Program-made: the position numbers and the translations under genes | Shown: one piece after another, positions 1 to 6,813 of the stretch | Numbering within the stretch: position 1 is the stretch's first letter | Layout: each line of letters begins with the position of its first letter | Assembly (NCBI RefSeq): GCF_004770995.1 | Contig: NZ_RQHW01000037.1 | Coordinates: forward strand, 1-7,395 | Length of the DNA: 7,395 nt | Source: Leptospira idonii | Lineage (GTDB): Bacteria > Spirochaetota > Leptospiria > Leptospirales > Leptospiraceae | Reading direction: 5' to 3' | The notes under the pieces: model-generated | Seen by the model: the letters and a program-made list of their open reading frames with translations, nothing else | Told to the model about the DNA's origin: nothing | Databases searched by the model: none

Positions 1-20
1 AAAATCATTTTCCCAATTAG

Positions 21-206
21 AAGAGGTCTGACCACTGCTTCTTTACGAAACTGTCAGGTGAATACTATACTAGCACAGTAAATCCGATTATGGATGCAGC
101 CATGGAAGATTTTGAAAAAGACAAAGATCTAAATAAATTTATAGATCGTATTTCCAAAGATCTAGCAATTAAATTAGCTAATCATCTCGGACAAAACGAC
201 GTATAA
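21..206 (+). pseudogene. 3' end of an unidentified upstream gene, frame probably broken
   Basis: The frame ending at TAA 204-206 is open back to a TAG at 18-20 and reads like a real protein: a charged, helical C-terminus with segments such as AAMEDFEKDKDLNKFIDRIS and a last residue pair DV. The only in-frame ATGs (90, 102) have no Shine-Dalgarno sequence, so a 38-residue gene starting there is unlikely. The neighbouring frame is open from base 2 to a TGA at 29-31 and also looks coding (KSFSQLEEV), so the simplest reading is one gene running in from the left that shifts by +1 near base 29. That could be a decayed gene, a sequencing error or, less likely, programmed frameshifting. I do not recognise the product. 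The stop codon sits inside the first arm of the attC-like structure, as is common for cassette genes. Confidence 0.4.
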
Positions 207-342
207 CTACGGCTTACCGCTTCACTTCGAGACTCGCGCTGCTCGCTCTCGTTCGGGTTTCACCACATTGGCTACTGTCACTCCTCTTGCATACGCAAGC
301 GTTGTGCCAGTTTAGCCAACGTCGGCAAGCCTAGTTCGTTAT
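203..342 (+). repeat. attC-like multi-armed inverted repeat (putative recombination site)
   Basis: The outer arms are complementary: ATAAC (203-207) with GTTAT (338-342), and GGCTT (211-215) plus CCG (217-219) with CGG (323-325) plus AAGCC (327-331). In an alternative register ACTA (206-209) pairs with TAGT (332-335), leaving C210 as an extrahelical base. Inside lie a long hairpin, TTGGCTA (268-274) with TAGCCAA (313-319), continued by CTG/CAG, CAC/GTG and CTTGC/GCAAG around an ATAC loop, and a smaller hairpin CGAGA (228-232) with TCTCG (247-251). A ~140-base imperfect palindrome with an unpaired arm base and a gene stop codon at its left edge fits the known attC architecture. Against this, the core bases do not match the classic RYYYAAC/GTTRRRY consensus, and no integrase gene is in the window. 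It could instead be a dispersed palindromic repeat. Confidence 0.5.
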
Positions 343-359
343 CTGCCATGCCGCGCCCC
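338..359 (+). repeat. Left copy of a 22-base inverted repeat flanking the gene block
   Basis: The 22 bases starting GTTATCTGCC and ending GCGCCCC are the reverse complement of 7367-7388 with 20 of 22 identities; the two differences lie at the middle of the repeat. It begins exactly in the last arm of the attC-like structure. In an integron cassette the first bases after the crossover point are complementary to the inverse core at the cassette's own far end, so this pairing is the expected signature of one cassette. Terminal inverted repeats of another element would look similar. Confidence 0.65.
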
Positions 360-371
360 TTCATTTATAGC

Positions 372-391
372 GCCTGCCGTCCGTGGCAGGC
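372..391. terminator. Short GC-rich hairpin before the operon promoter
   Basis: GCCTGCC (372-378) pairs perfectly with GGCAGGC (385-391) around the six-base loop GTCCGT. No T-run follows on the + strand, so intrinsic termination is uncertain; it may insulate the operon from upstream transcription or be part of the repeat-derived spacer. Its TCCGTGGC (380-387) recurs in the right-edge hairpin at 7340-7347. Confidence 0.4.
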
Positions 392-420
392 TTGACTTCG
401 CAGTAGCTAAATGATTTATT
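392..420 (+). promoter_or_regulatory. Probable sigma70-type promoter of the vsr operon
   Basis: TTGACT (392-397) matches five of six -35 consensus bases and is followed after 17 bases by TTTATT (415-420), four of six for the -10. Transcription would begin near 427, giving a leader of about 20 bases before the TTG start at 448. The promoter lies between the attC-like site and the first gene, so the operon would carry its own promoter. No copy of the palindromic operator found at 6814-6840 is present here. Confidence 0.45.
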
Positions 421-447
421 ATTTTTACTTTTATGTAAGGTAAAAAA

Positions 448-861
448 TTGGATATTTTCACCCAAGAAAAAAGATCAGAAATTATGTCCCGAATAAAAGG
501 GAAAGGAAATAGAACTACAGAAATTGCACTTATAGAACTATTCAAAAAACATAAAATTACTGGTTGGAGACGAAATCAAAAAATATTAGGAAAGCCGGAT
601 TTTGTCTTTCCGAAACAAAAAATAATAATTTTTGCAGATGGCTGTTTTTGGCACGGGCACAACTGCCGAAACACCATATCTAAGACAAATAAGGCGTTCT
701 GGGAGCGGAAAATTTCCGATAATAAACATAGAGATCGAAAACAGACTAGCCGTTTAAGAAGAATGGGATGGTCAGTTTATCGGATATGGGAATGCCAAAT
801 TAGAAAAGGTAAAATTCCCAAAAACCTTCTTAATTCTATTAAGGCAAACTCACTTCAATGA
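448..861 (+). CDS. vsr: Very short patch repair (Vsr) family DNA mismatch endonuclease
   Basis: The 137-residue product matches the Vsr fold over its whole length. Vsr enzymes nick DNA 5' of the T in T:G mismatches that arise when 5-methylcytosine deaminates, starting short-patch repair. Visible landmarks are the GKPDFV motif with metal-binding Asp51, the GCFWHGH block (residues 65-71) with His69 and zinc-type ligands Cys66, His71 and Cys73, Asp96 in HRDRKQTSRL, and Cys116 in IWEC. Residue 64 is Asp where the E. coli enzyme, by memory, has catalytic His64; other family members also carry Asp there. The start is TTG at 448, chosen for the AAGG at 437-440 seven bases upstream and for good N-terminal family similarity (QEKRSEIMSRIK). 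It overlaps the next gene by ATGA. Pairing with a cytosine-5 methyltransferase in the same operon fits the family, but with no other nuclease nearby it could also serve as the cutting enzyme. Confidence 0.93.
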   Translation: MDIFTQEKRSEIMSRIKGKGNRTTEIALIELFKKHKITGWRRNQKILGKPDFVFPKQKIIIFADGCFWHGHNCRNTISKTNKAFWERKISDNKHRDRKQTSRLRRMGWSVYRIWECQIRKGKIPKNLLNSIKANSLQ

Positions 862-3797
862 AGAAAACAAGTTTTAGAACAAGAGCAAGAGTCGTAGATC
901 TTTTAGGTAGGGAACAAATTGCGGATGCACCTACTGCTATAACTGAGCTTTTAAAAAATTCTGTCGATGCTCAGGCCGATAACGTATGGATACATTTTCA
1001 TGATGAAAAGAAGCTTTTAGAAATTGAAGATGATGGATTAGGAATGAGACCTACTGATTTATTAAATCGGTGGTTAGTTATTGCGACCGAATCTAAAAGA
1101 TCGGAAAAACCGGATGAAGGATGGTTAAAATATGCCGACAAAACTAAAGTACAAAGGGCTAAAACAGAAAAACCATTTGGTGAAAAAGGAATTGGGCGGC
1201 TTGCAGTTGCGGCTTTGGGAAAAGCAGTACTAATCTGGACTAGATGGGGAAAGAATAAAGAAAACACGCGCTCCCTTGCATTGATTCATTGGGAGCTATT
1301 TCAATTTCCAAAATTAAATTTAGAAGATATTGAAGTTCCATACATAGAACTGAATGCTGATGACGATCCGAAAGAATATTCTCTTCTACTCTTAGAGCAG
1401 TTAAAAACTTGGATAAAACAAAACCATAAGAATTGGGAAACTGATAGTCGAACAAAAGATCTCGCCAAAAGCATTTTAAATAATTTAGACAACGAAATAG
1501 CAAGTGGACTTAATTCCATTTCTCCTAAAGATCATGTACCGGGAACGTACTTTGCAATATTGGGATCAACGGAAGAAGTAACCGAAGTCTTTCAAGAGAC
1601 GAAAGAACAGGCAAATCGTGGAGAAGATTATATTCCTTCAGAAGGACTTAAAACAATTTATGCGTTTTGCGATCCATTCGCTAAAGAAAATCCCCGCATT
1701 CGAATCGAAGCATTGCATAATGGTAAAGTTGCTTATGGAGGAGAGCAGGATTTTTGGAAATTTTCCGACTTTGAAAAAGTAGATCATTTTATAGATATAA
1801 CTGTTTCGGAGAATGGAATAGCGAAAGGAAAAATAAGACGTTATAATGAAACTTTTCCATATGAAAATAATCTAAAAGAATTACCATATAGATCATACCA
1901 TCCTGGACGATTTAGAATACTGTTAGGCTACGTTCAAGGCAGACAGAATGAATCAATTGTTCCCCCCGATTTATTCGCGAGCTATACCGAAAAATTACGA
2001 GCATATGGTGCTTTATATATTTATAGAGACGGGATTCGGGTAATGCCTTATGGCCGATACGACCAAGATTTTCTGGGTTTTGAAGAACGGCGGACATTCA
2101 ATGCGGGAACGCATTTTTTCTCGCATCGAAGAATGTTTGGAGCGATATACATTACGCACAAAGACAATTCGAATCTTATCGATAAAGCTGGTCGCGAAGG
2201 ATTCATAAAAAATGGAAGTTATCGCGGCTTAGTTAGTATTTGTACGGAAATATTTGTTGATTTAGCTAAGAGATATTACGGAAGGGAATCAGATTTTTCA
2301 ACTCAGAAAAAGAAAAACCAAGATGAAGAAAGATTAAATGAAATAAAAGAAGCAACTAATAGCTTCCTGGAAAGGTTTAAAGAATCCAGAAAATTACTCC
2401 CCCAGGCGAGTCGCCATGTCGATCAATTGATAGATTCATTAAGTGAAAGCGTCAGCAATTCTTCTCAAGGGGACCGTACGAATATCCTGAAAACTGAGAG
2501 TTTGTTCGATCAACTGGACGAAATCAAAGAAAACTATCTAAATCGTTTAATAACGGAAATTCATCCTTTTGCAGAACCGAATACGAAGAATTTGGCCTCC
2601 TGGGATTCCTATTTGACCGATAAACAACAGCTTGAGAATGAATGGAATAAGCAAACAACAAAATTAAGAGCTCGCTTTGAAAAATTAAGATCTAAATTTT
2701 CAGAACGCTTAGATCGAATTAAAAAATTTGAAGGTAGGCTAAGGAAAAATGAGGACGGAATTATTAACTCTCTTCAAGATAAAAAAAATGCTTTTTCTAG
2801 TTATGCGAAGGAAATATCGGAAAAACGAAGTGATAATTGGCTAAAAGAACAAGTCGGAGTAATTAAAAATATACCTATTAAACTGCTAGGGGAAAATCCA
2901 TTAGAAGAAGTAGTTGATGGAGGAGAAGATTCCTTATCGAGCTTCGAAGAAGCTCTTAATCTTCAGAGAAAAATTTCTAGGGACGAATTTATTCCTCATT
3001 GGGAAACCTTAATTAGAGAAATTCAACGGATCCATCAAGCGAAGAGTTTGGAAAAGTTTATAGGAGAATTGGTTCGAGAGAAAGAAGCCACTGAAGAGAA
3101 AGAAAGCATTTATGCAGAACTTGCACAGATTGGTTTAATTGTAGAAGGCATTGATCACGAATATAAAACTCTATTTAATAGTGCGAAACATGATCTTAAA
3201 TATATAGAAAAGGCCAGTTCCGATTCGAAAATCGTTGAAAGATTGGGCCATTTACGAGAAACGTTCCAAGCAATTGATGAACGTTTAAAATTCCTTTCTC
3301 CATTATTTAGGTCGGACAAGACTACTTATTCAGAATTATCAGGAAATGATATTCGCAATTTCGTTATTAGCCGTTATCCGACGGAATCATTAAAAAATAT
3401 AGAGTTTGAGTTCACAAAAAATTTTCTTAATCTCCATTGGAAAAACGCCAAGAAGTCGGTTATCTATGGGGCAATTCTCAACGTTATAAATAACGCTGTA
3501 TATTGGGTAAGTAAGAAGTACGGTAGCGGGAAAATAAGATTCGGAATCGATCCAGAAGGATTCGTAATTTCAGATTCGGGACCCGGTATTTCCAACCGAG
3601 ATAAAGAGCGTGTATTTGATCCATTCTTTACTAGAAAACCGTACGGAAGAGGATTAGGTCTTTATCTTTCTCGTAGTGCTTTACGCGGAAATAATATGGA
3701 TCTGCGAATGCCGGAAGAACCCTTAAAAGGAGCCTTAGGCGGCGCTGCGATTCTCTTTGTAGAAAAAATCGTAAATAAGGAAGATAATGATGATTAA
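858..3797 (+). CDS. MORC/MutL-like GHKL ATPase fused to a histidine kinase (predicted conflict-system sensor kinase)
   Basis: This 979-residue cytosolic protein has two separate GHKL ATP-binding modules. The N-terminal one has its N-box in AITELLKNSVDA (Glu30, Asn34, Asp37), a DDGLGM loop (58-63) and a GEKGIGR lid motif (108-114). An S5-like domain follows, with YIYRDGIRVMPYG near 388-400, as in MORC and MutL proteins. Residues about 484-640 and 700-755 are charged and helical, probably coiled coil. The C-terminal module is a histidine kinase: a phosphoacceptor-type helix with GIDHEYKTL (His767, Glu768), N-box NVINNA (875-880), DSGPGI (906-911), FDPFF (920-924) and GRGLGL (930-935). There is no signal peptide or membrane segment. 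The ATG at 858 overlaps the vsr stop; AAGG at 841-844 is a distant ribosome site. The next gene encodes a receiver, its likely phosphotransfer partner. MORC-like proteins are known in restriction-modification loci; the combined architecture resembles what I recall as the HEF_HK kinases. DNA sensing is inference. Confidence 0.85.
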   Translation: MKKTSFRTRARVVDLLGREQIADAPTAITELLKNSVDAQADNVWIHFHDEKKLLEIEDDGLGMRPTDLLNRWLVIATESKRSEKPDEGWLKYADKTKVQRAKTEKPFGEKGIGRLAVAALGKAVLIWTRWGKNKENTRSLALIHWELFQFPKLNLEDIEVPYIELNADDDPKEYSLLLLEQLKTWIKQNHKNWETDSRTKDLAKSILNNLDNEIASGLNSISPKDHVPGTYFAILGSTEEVTEVFQETKEQANRGEDYIPSEGLKTIYAFCDPFAKENPRIRIEALHNGKVAYGGEQDFWKFSDFEKVDHFIDITVSENGIAKGKIRRYNETFPYENNLKELPYRSYHPGRFRILLGYVQGRQNESIVPPDLFASYTEKLRAYGALYIYRDGIRVMPYGRYDQDFLGFEERRTFNAGTHFFSHRRMFGAIYITHKDNSNLIDKAGREGFIKNGSYRGLVSICTEIFVDLAKRYYGRESDFSTQKKKNQDEERLNEIKEATNSFLERFKESRKLLPQASRHVDQLIDSLSESVSNSSQGDRTNILKTESLFDQLDEIKENYLNRLITEIHPFAEPNTKNLASWDSYLTDKQQLENEWNKQTTKLRARFEKLRSKFSERLDRIKKFEGRLRKNEDGIINSLQDKKNAFSSYAKEISEKRSDNWLKEQVGVIKNIPIKLLGENPLEEVVDGGEDSLSSFEEALNLQRKISRDEFIPHWETLIREIQRIHQAKSLEKFIGELVREKEATEEKESIYAELAQIGLIVEGIDHEYKTLFNSAKHDLKYIEKASSDSKIVERLGHLRETFQAIDERLKFLSPLFRSDKTTYSELSGNDIRNFVISRYPTESLKNIEFEFTKNFLNLHWKNAKKSVIYGAILNVINNAVYWVSKKYGSGKIRFGIDPEGFVISDSGPGISNRDKERVFDPFFTRKPYGRGLGLYLSRSALRGNNMDLRMPEEPLKGALGGAAILFVEKIVNKEDNDD

Positions 3798-5250
3798 TGA
3801 ATTAAAAAGAAATATAGCCAGTCATTATTGTGGCAGTATTGCAATCATAGATGACGATGTTCTCATTGAGGACAAGGAAGATTCTTCTTTAAAAGTCGGC
3901 GAAGCATTTAGGAGTTTAATTGAAAAATGCAGCGAAGATTCAATTCTCTGCCATCTTCACTCATTCCCGAAAGAAGCAACAGTAACCTCTGAACAAAGTT
4001 CTTCCGACAAAGCAATTGCAGCTGCCTTAGCTGTGGCAAAAAAAGCCGATGTCGTTATCCTTGATTGGTATCTCGGTTTAAATGATCGCCCTGAATATTC
4101 GCTTAAATTATTAAATCAATTATCCGAAAGCGATTCCATTCGCTTCATTTTAGTATATACTGGCCATTCGCCGAATGTTGAAGGAAGACTTCTTGAAATC
4201 GGTTTTAAAAAGAAGGAAAATTCTATAAGAGTGGAAAGACCGTCAGCATCCGAATCTGAAGAACCTGAAATAGCGGGTCAAGTCAATGAAGGGGATCTCC
4301 CCATATTTGTGAAAGATAATAAAATCTTCCTGTCTTTTTTTGATAAAGCCGAAATGGATAGTAGCACACTTATTGACAAAATTTATTCGATGCTTTATTC
4401 ATCATATCCGGATTTGCTACACTGGGCAGGTTTTGAGTTGAGCTATAGAGTTAAGGAATTATTTCCTAAAATTCTCCCAAAACTACCTGTAAAAGTAGAC
4501 AAAGAAATAGCAATCCAAGCCTTATTCAAGTCAATTCCAAATGAGTTATCTTATCAAATTTCTAACCTTATTTTAGACGAAGTTAAAAAATCTCTACTTT
4601 TGGCCCCCGTTTCAATATTGCAAGACGAAACACTGTTATCAATCATATCGAAAGAAGATAATGAGCGTATTAAAAATGATAAGGCTGGCTTTCTTGGTGA
4701 AATGAAAAAAGCAGGTAAAGCACTATTTGGTAACGATGAAACTAAAAAAGAAAGTGCTAAGACGAAGACTGGCTTGAAACCGGATACACTTCTTCATTTG
4801 AATGCTTTTATTGAATCTTACGCTCTATCAAAATCCTTGGATCGCCTAATCCAAGGCGTTATTTTACAAAAAGAAGACAAATATTATCTCAGTATTACTC
4901 CTTTGTGTGATCTATATAGATTAGCGACAGGAGGTAAGATTTCGTTTTTAGTAGGAGAGGAATCTAAGATAGAAAAGTCGGCGGAAGATAGATATATTCA
5001 AGTCTCTGTGATTTCGGAAGATCGGCAAATTAATTTAATATTCGATGCATACAATTTATTTCAAATTGAAGCTTCAGGAGATCATGTAGGTTATCCAAAA
5101 CTAGATGCTACTGAATTAAAAGATTACAAGTATGTTGGATGCTTAAGAGAGGATATATTTAATCGAGTCCTTCATAGAGTTTGGGTTATGCGTACTAGAG
5201 TCGGAATCGACATTCTGGAAATTGTTAGAGTAGTAAGACATGAAAACTAA
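3787..5250 (+). CDS. Receiver-domain protein with a large uncharacterised C-terminal region
   Basis: Residues about 16-180 form a divergent response-regulator receiver: IAIIDDD (18-24) supplies the acidic pocket, VVILDWYLG (89-97) the likely phosphoacceptor Asp93, and ILVYTG (121-126) the conserved Thr125. The conserved lysine is less certain; Lys176 in IFVKDN is a candidate, after an unusually long insert (140-170). The remaining ~300 residues match no DNA-binding output domain I know. They include a helical stretch (195-310), a lysine-rich linker (306-330) and an LSITPLCDL motif (368-376) that looks conserved-domain-like. The layout resembles what I recall as the Response_reg_2 family paired with HEF_HK kinases. 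Its most likely role is to receive phosphate from the preceding kinase and act as effector or adaptor. AAGGA at 3777-3781 fits ATG 3787 (5 bases) or ATG 3790 (8 bases). It overlaps the kinase gene and the methyltransferase gene by 11 bases each, suggesting translational coupling. Confidence 0.75.
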   Translation: MMINELKRNIASHYCGSIAIIDDDVLIEDKEDSSLKVGEAFRSLIEKCSEDSILCHLHSFPKEATVTSEQSSSDKAIAAALAVAKKADVVILDWYLGLNDRPEYSLKLLNQLSESDSIRFILVYTGHSPNVEGRLLEIGFKKKENSIRVERPSASESEEPEIAGQVNEGDLPIFVKDNKIFLSFFDKAEMDSSTLIDKIYSMLYSSYPDLLHWAGFELSYRVKELFPKILPKLPVKVDKEIAIQALFKSIPNELSYQISNLILDEVKKSLLLAPVSILQDETLLSIISKEDNERIKNDKAGFLGEMKKAGKALFGNDETKKESAKTKTGLKPDTLLHLNAFIESYALSKSLDRLIQGVILQKEDKYYLSITPLCDLYRLATGGKISFLVGEESKIEKSAEDRYIQVSVISEDRQINLIFDAYNLFQIEASGDHVGYPKLDATELKDYKYVGCLREDIFNRVLHRVWVMRTRVGIDILEIVRVVRHEN

Positions 5251-6286
5251 GAAATCAGAATTTACAGCTATTGATGTATTTTGTGGATGCGGCGGAATGA
5301 CCTTAGGGTTAAAGAAAGCGGGTTTTAATGTAATAGCGGGGATTGAGATATTATCGGATGCCAGAAATACATATAACTTAAATCATCCTGAAGTCATCCT
5401 TTTTGAAGACGTTCGGAAAGTCCGAGGGACTACTTTTATAAAGAAACTTGATCTTAAGAAAGGGGATTTAGATCTTCTTGCCGGCTGTCCGCCTTGCCAG
5501 GGTTTCTCTTCCCTTCGTAGAAAAAATAGAAAAACGCCAGTAAAAGATGAGAGAAATGAGTTAATATTTGATTTTATTAGATTGGTTAACGACCTGAGGC
5601 CTAAAACAATATTGCTGGAAAATGTCCCAGCTTTAATGGACGATGCCCGTATGACCAAAGCTCGGAAGTCTCTTACTCGCATGGGCTATCATTCTAAAGT
5701 TGGAATTTTAAATGCTTCAGACTTCGGGGTTCCACAACGCCGGAAAAGGATGATATTAATTGCTTCAAATATCGGTGAAATAGAATTCCCAAGTATAATA
5801 ACTAAGAAAGCGAAAAAAACTGTTCGAGAGGCCATCGGAAATTTACCTCTTCCTAGCAAGTCGAATAATCCATTGCATAATTTATATAGCGTTCATTCAA
5901 AAGAAATTCATCAAAGAATTAGTCTTATACCAATAGATGGTGGCAGCCGAAAAGCGTTAGGGGAAGCCAATCAATTAGAATGCCATAAAAAATTAAAAAA
6001 TGGAGGCTTCAACGATGTTTATGGAAGACTTTGGTGGGACAAGGAAGCATCAACAATAACTAGATTTTGTACGAATCCTTCCAAAGGAAGATTTCTTCAT
6101 CCTGAACAGAATAGAGCTCTAACAATTTTTGAGGCGGCATTGTTACAATCATTTCCTCCATCATATAAATTTCCGATAGATTCCGGTATTTTAAAATTAT
6201 CTTCAATGATAGGAGAGGCTCTTCCGCCTGAATTTGCGAAAGCTCAAGCAGTCTATATCAGAGATCATCTTCGAACTCTAAACTAA
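5240..6286 (+). CDS. DNA (cytosine-5-)-methyltransferase, Dcm family
   Basis: The 348-residue enzyme transfers a methyl group from S-adenosylmethionine to carbon 5 of cytosine in a specific DNA site. The motifs run in canonical order: I, DVFCGCGGM (12-20), for cofactor binding; IV, GCPPCQGFS (82-90), with catalytic Cys86; VI, LLENVPAL (125-132), with Glu127; VIII, QRRKR (166-170); IX around REAIGNLP (196-203); a short target-recognition stretch of roughly 205-275; and X, MIGEALPP (323-330). All key residues are present, so it should be active. The recognition site cannot be read from the sequence. ATG 5240 overlaps the previous stop by 11 bases with only a weak ribosome site, consistent with coupling. 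Cysteine-5 methylation explains the co-encoded Vsr, which repairs the deamination product. No matching type II restriction enzyme follows; the downstream neighbours are regulators on other transcripts. Confidence 0.95.
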   Translation: MKTKKSEFTAIDVFCGCGGMTLGLKKAGFNVIAGIEILSDARNTYNLNHPEVILFEDVRKVRGTTFIKKLDLKKGDLDLLAGCPPCQGFSSLRRKNRKTPVKDERNELIFDFIRLVNDLRPKTILLENVPALMDDARMTKARKSLTRMGYHSKVGILNASDFGVPQRRKRMILIASNIGEIEFPSIITKKAKKTVREAIGNLPLPSKSNNPLHNLYSVHSKEIHQRISLIPIDGGSRKALGEANQLECHKKLKNGGFNDVYGRLWWDKEASTITRFCTNPSKGRFLHPEQNRALTIFEAALLQSFPPSYKFPIDSGILKLSSMIGEALPPEFAKAQAVYIRDHLRTLN

Positions 6287-6330
6287 CTTAGCATATCGCA
6301 TGATTTGTTGCAAATATAAATGATAATCTA

Positions 6331-6351
6331 CCCGAACGCTACGCGATCGGG
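6331..6351. terminator. Hairpin downstream of the operon
   Basis: CCCGA (6331-6335) pairs with TCGGG (6347-6351) and CGC (6337-6339) with GCG (6343-6345), with an A-A mismatch between the two stems and a TAC loop. A short T-run follows eight bases later (6360-6363), so this is an imperfect intrinsic terminator candidate for the + strand operon, whose last stop is at 6284-6286. Confidence 0.45.
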
Positions 6352-6381
6352 TCGCAGAATTTTCACTTAAATTGTTCTAAT

Positions 6382-6420
6382 AGCCCTCGTTAAAACTGCT
6401 TCGCAGATTTTACTCGGGCT
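6382..6420. terminator. Long hairpin between convergent genes, candidate bidirectional terminator
   Basis: AGCCC (6382-6386) pairs with GGGCT (6416-6420), and AAAACTGC (6392-6399) with GCAG (6403-6406) plus TTTT (6408-6411), leaving one bulged A and a TTC loop. It lies immediately after the stop of the leftward regulator and about 100 bases past the methyltransferase stop, the usual place for a shared terminator. Neither direction has a strong T-run after the stem. Confidence 0.5.
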
Positions 6421-6779
6421 TAATCTATCTGTTCAACAAGATCACTTTTAATAAAGGCTGAATAGAAATAGATAGTTGGTTTGCCATAAAGCTTATATAA
6501 AATGAGAAACTCATCCATAAATAACCGTCTTTGTCCTAACTCAATCTTCGAAATATGACTTCGGCTTCGTTTTAATTTCTTAGCTACCTCAGCTTGAGTA
6601 AAGCCAGCTTCCTTTCTTGCGGTTTTCAAAGCTCGATAAAAGAATTTTTTGTCTTTCTTTGAGACTTTCCATTGTGGAAGCGCACTAGCAAACATTGTGA
6701 CCTCAGAATTTGCTACCTTTTGGGCATTCGAAGGTCTTAGAATCGGTCTTTTTCTGCTTTTCGTATGAGGTGATGCCAT
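6420..6779 (-). CDS. XRE-family helix-turn-helix transcriptional regulator
   Basis: The product has one HTH domain of the Cro/C1 type at residues about 47-101 (of 119): a first helix RALKTARKEAGF, the TQAEVAKKL helix, then SRSHISKIELGQRR as recognition helix and loop. It would act as a dimeric DNA-binding repressor. The longest frame begins at 6779, but that ATG has no ribosome site. The internal Met29 at 6695 is preceded by GAGG at 6701-6704 with five bases between, so a 91-residue protein (complement 6420-6695) is at least as likely; the basic N-terminal 28 residues may not be translated. It is transcribed towards the operon from a promoter that carries a palindromic operator, and is divergent from a second HTH gene, so self-regulation or mutual regulation is plausible. 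Whether it controls the methyltransferase operon is unknown. Confidence 0.8.
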   Translation of the reverse strand: MASPHTKSRKRPILRPSNAQKVANSEVTMFASALPQWKVSKKDKKFFYRALKTARKEAGFTQAEVAKKLKRSRSHISKIELGQRRLFMDEFLILYKLYGKPTIYFYSAFIKSDLVEQID

Positions 6780-6813
6780 AGAAACTAATTCTGCGCCCGT
6801 GTATCGGTAAATA

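Noticed and set aside
26..33. Programmed +1 frameshift like that of prfB
   Set aside because: The TGA followed by C resembles it, but the preceding codon is GTC rather than CTT and no Shine-Dalgarno-like sequence sits just upstream; mutation or error is simpler.
339..545. Open frame on the minus strand across the repeat and the start of vsr
   Set aside because: It covers the attC-like arm, the hairpin and promoter and runs antisense into the clearly supported vsr gene; the translation has no domain character.
998..2097. Several minus-strand open frames inside the GHKL kinase gene
   Set aside because: They are antisense shadows of a gene with well-placed ATPase motifs and show no recognisable motif or ribosome site pattern.
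5383..5682. Minus-strand open frame inside the methyltransferase gene
   Set aside because: It is opposite methyltransferase motifs IV and VI, which are unmistakable on the + strand.
5240..6286. Assigning a Dcm-like CCWGG target to the methyltransferase
   Set aside because: Presence of Vsr suggests a Dcm-type link, but the target-recognition stretch is short and I cannot read specificity from it.
6287..6420. A third attC-like site between operon and regulators
   Set aside because: GTTAAAA at 6389-6395 looks core-like, but no complementary inverse core lies upstream and the hairpins do not form the outer arms of the other site.
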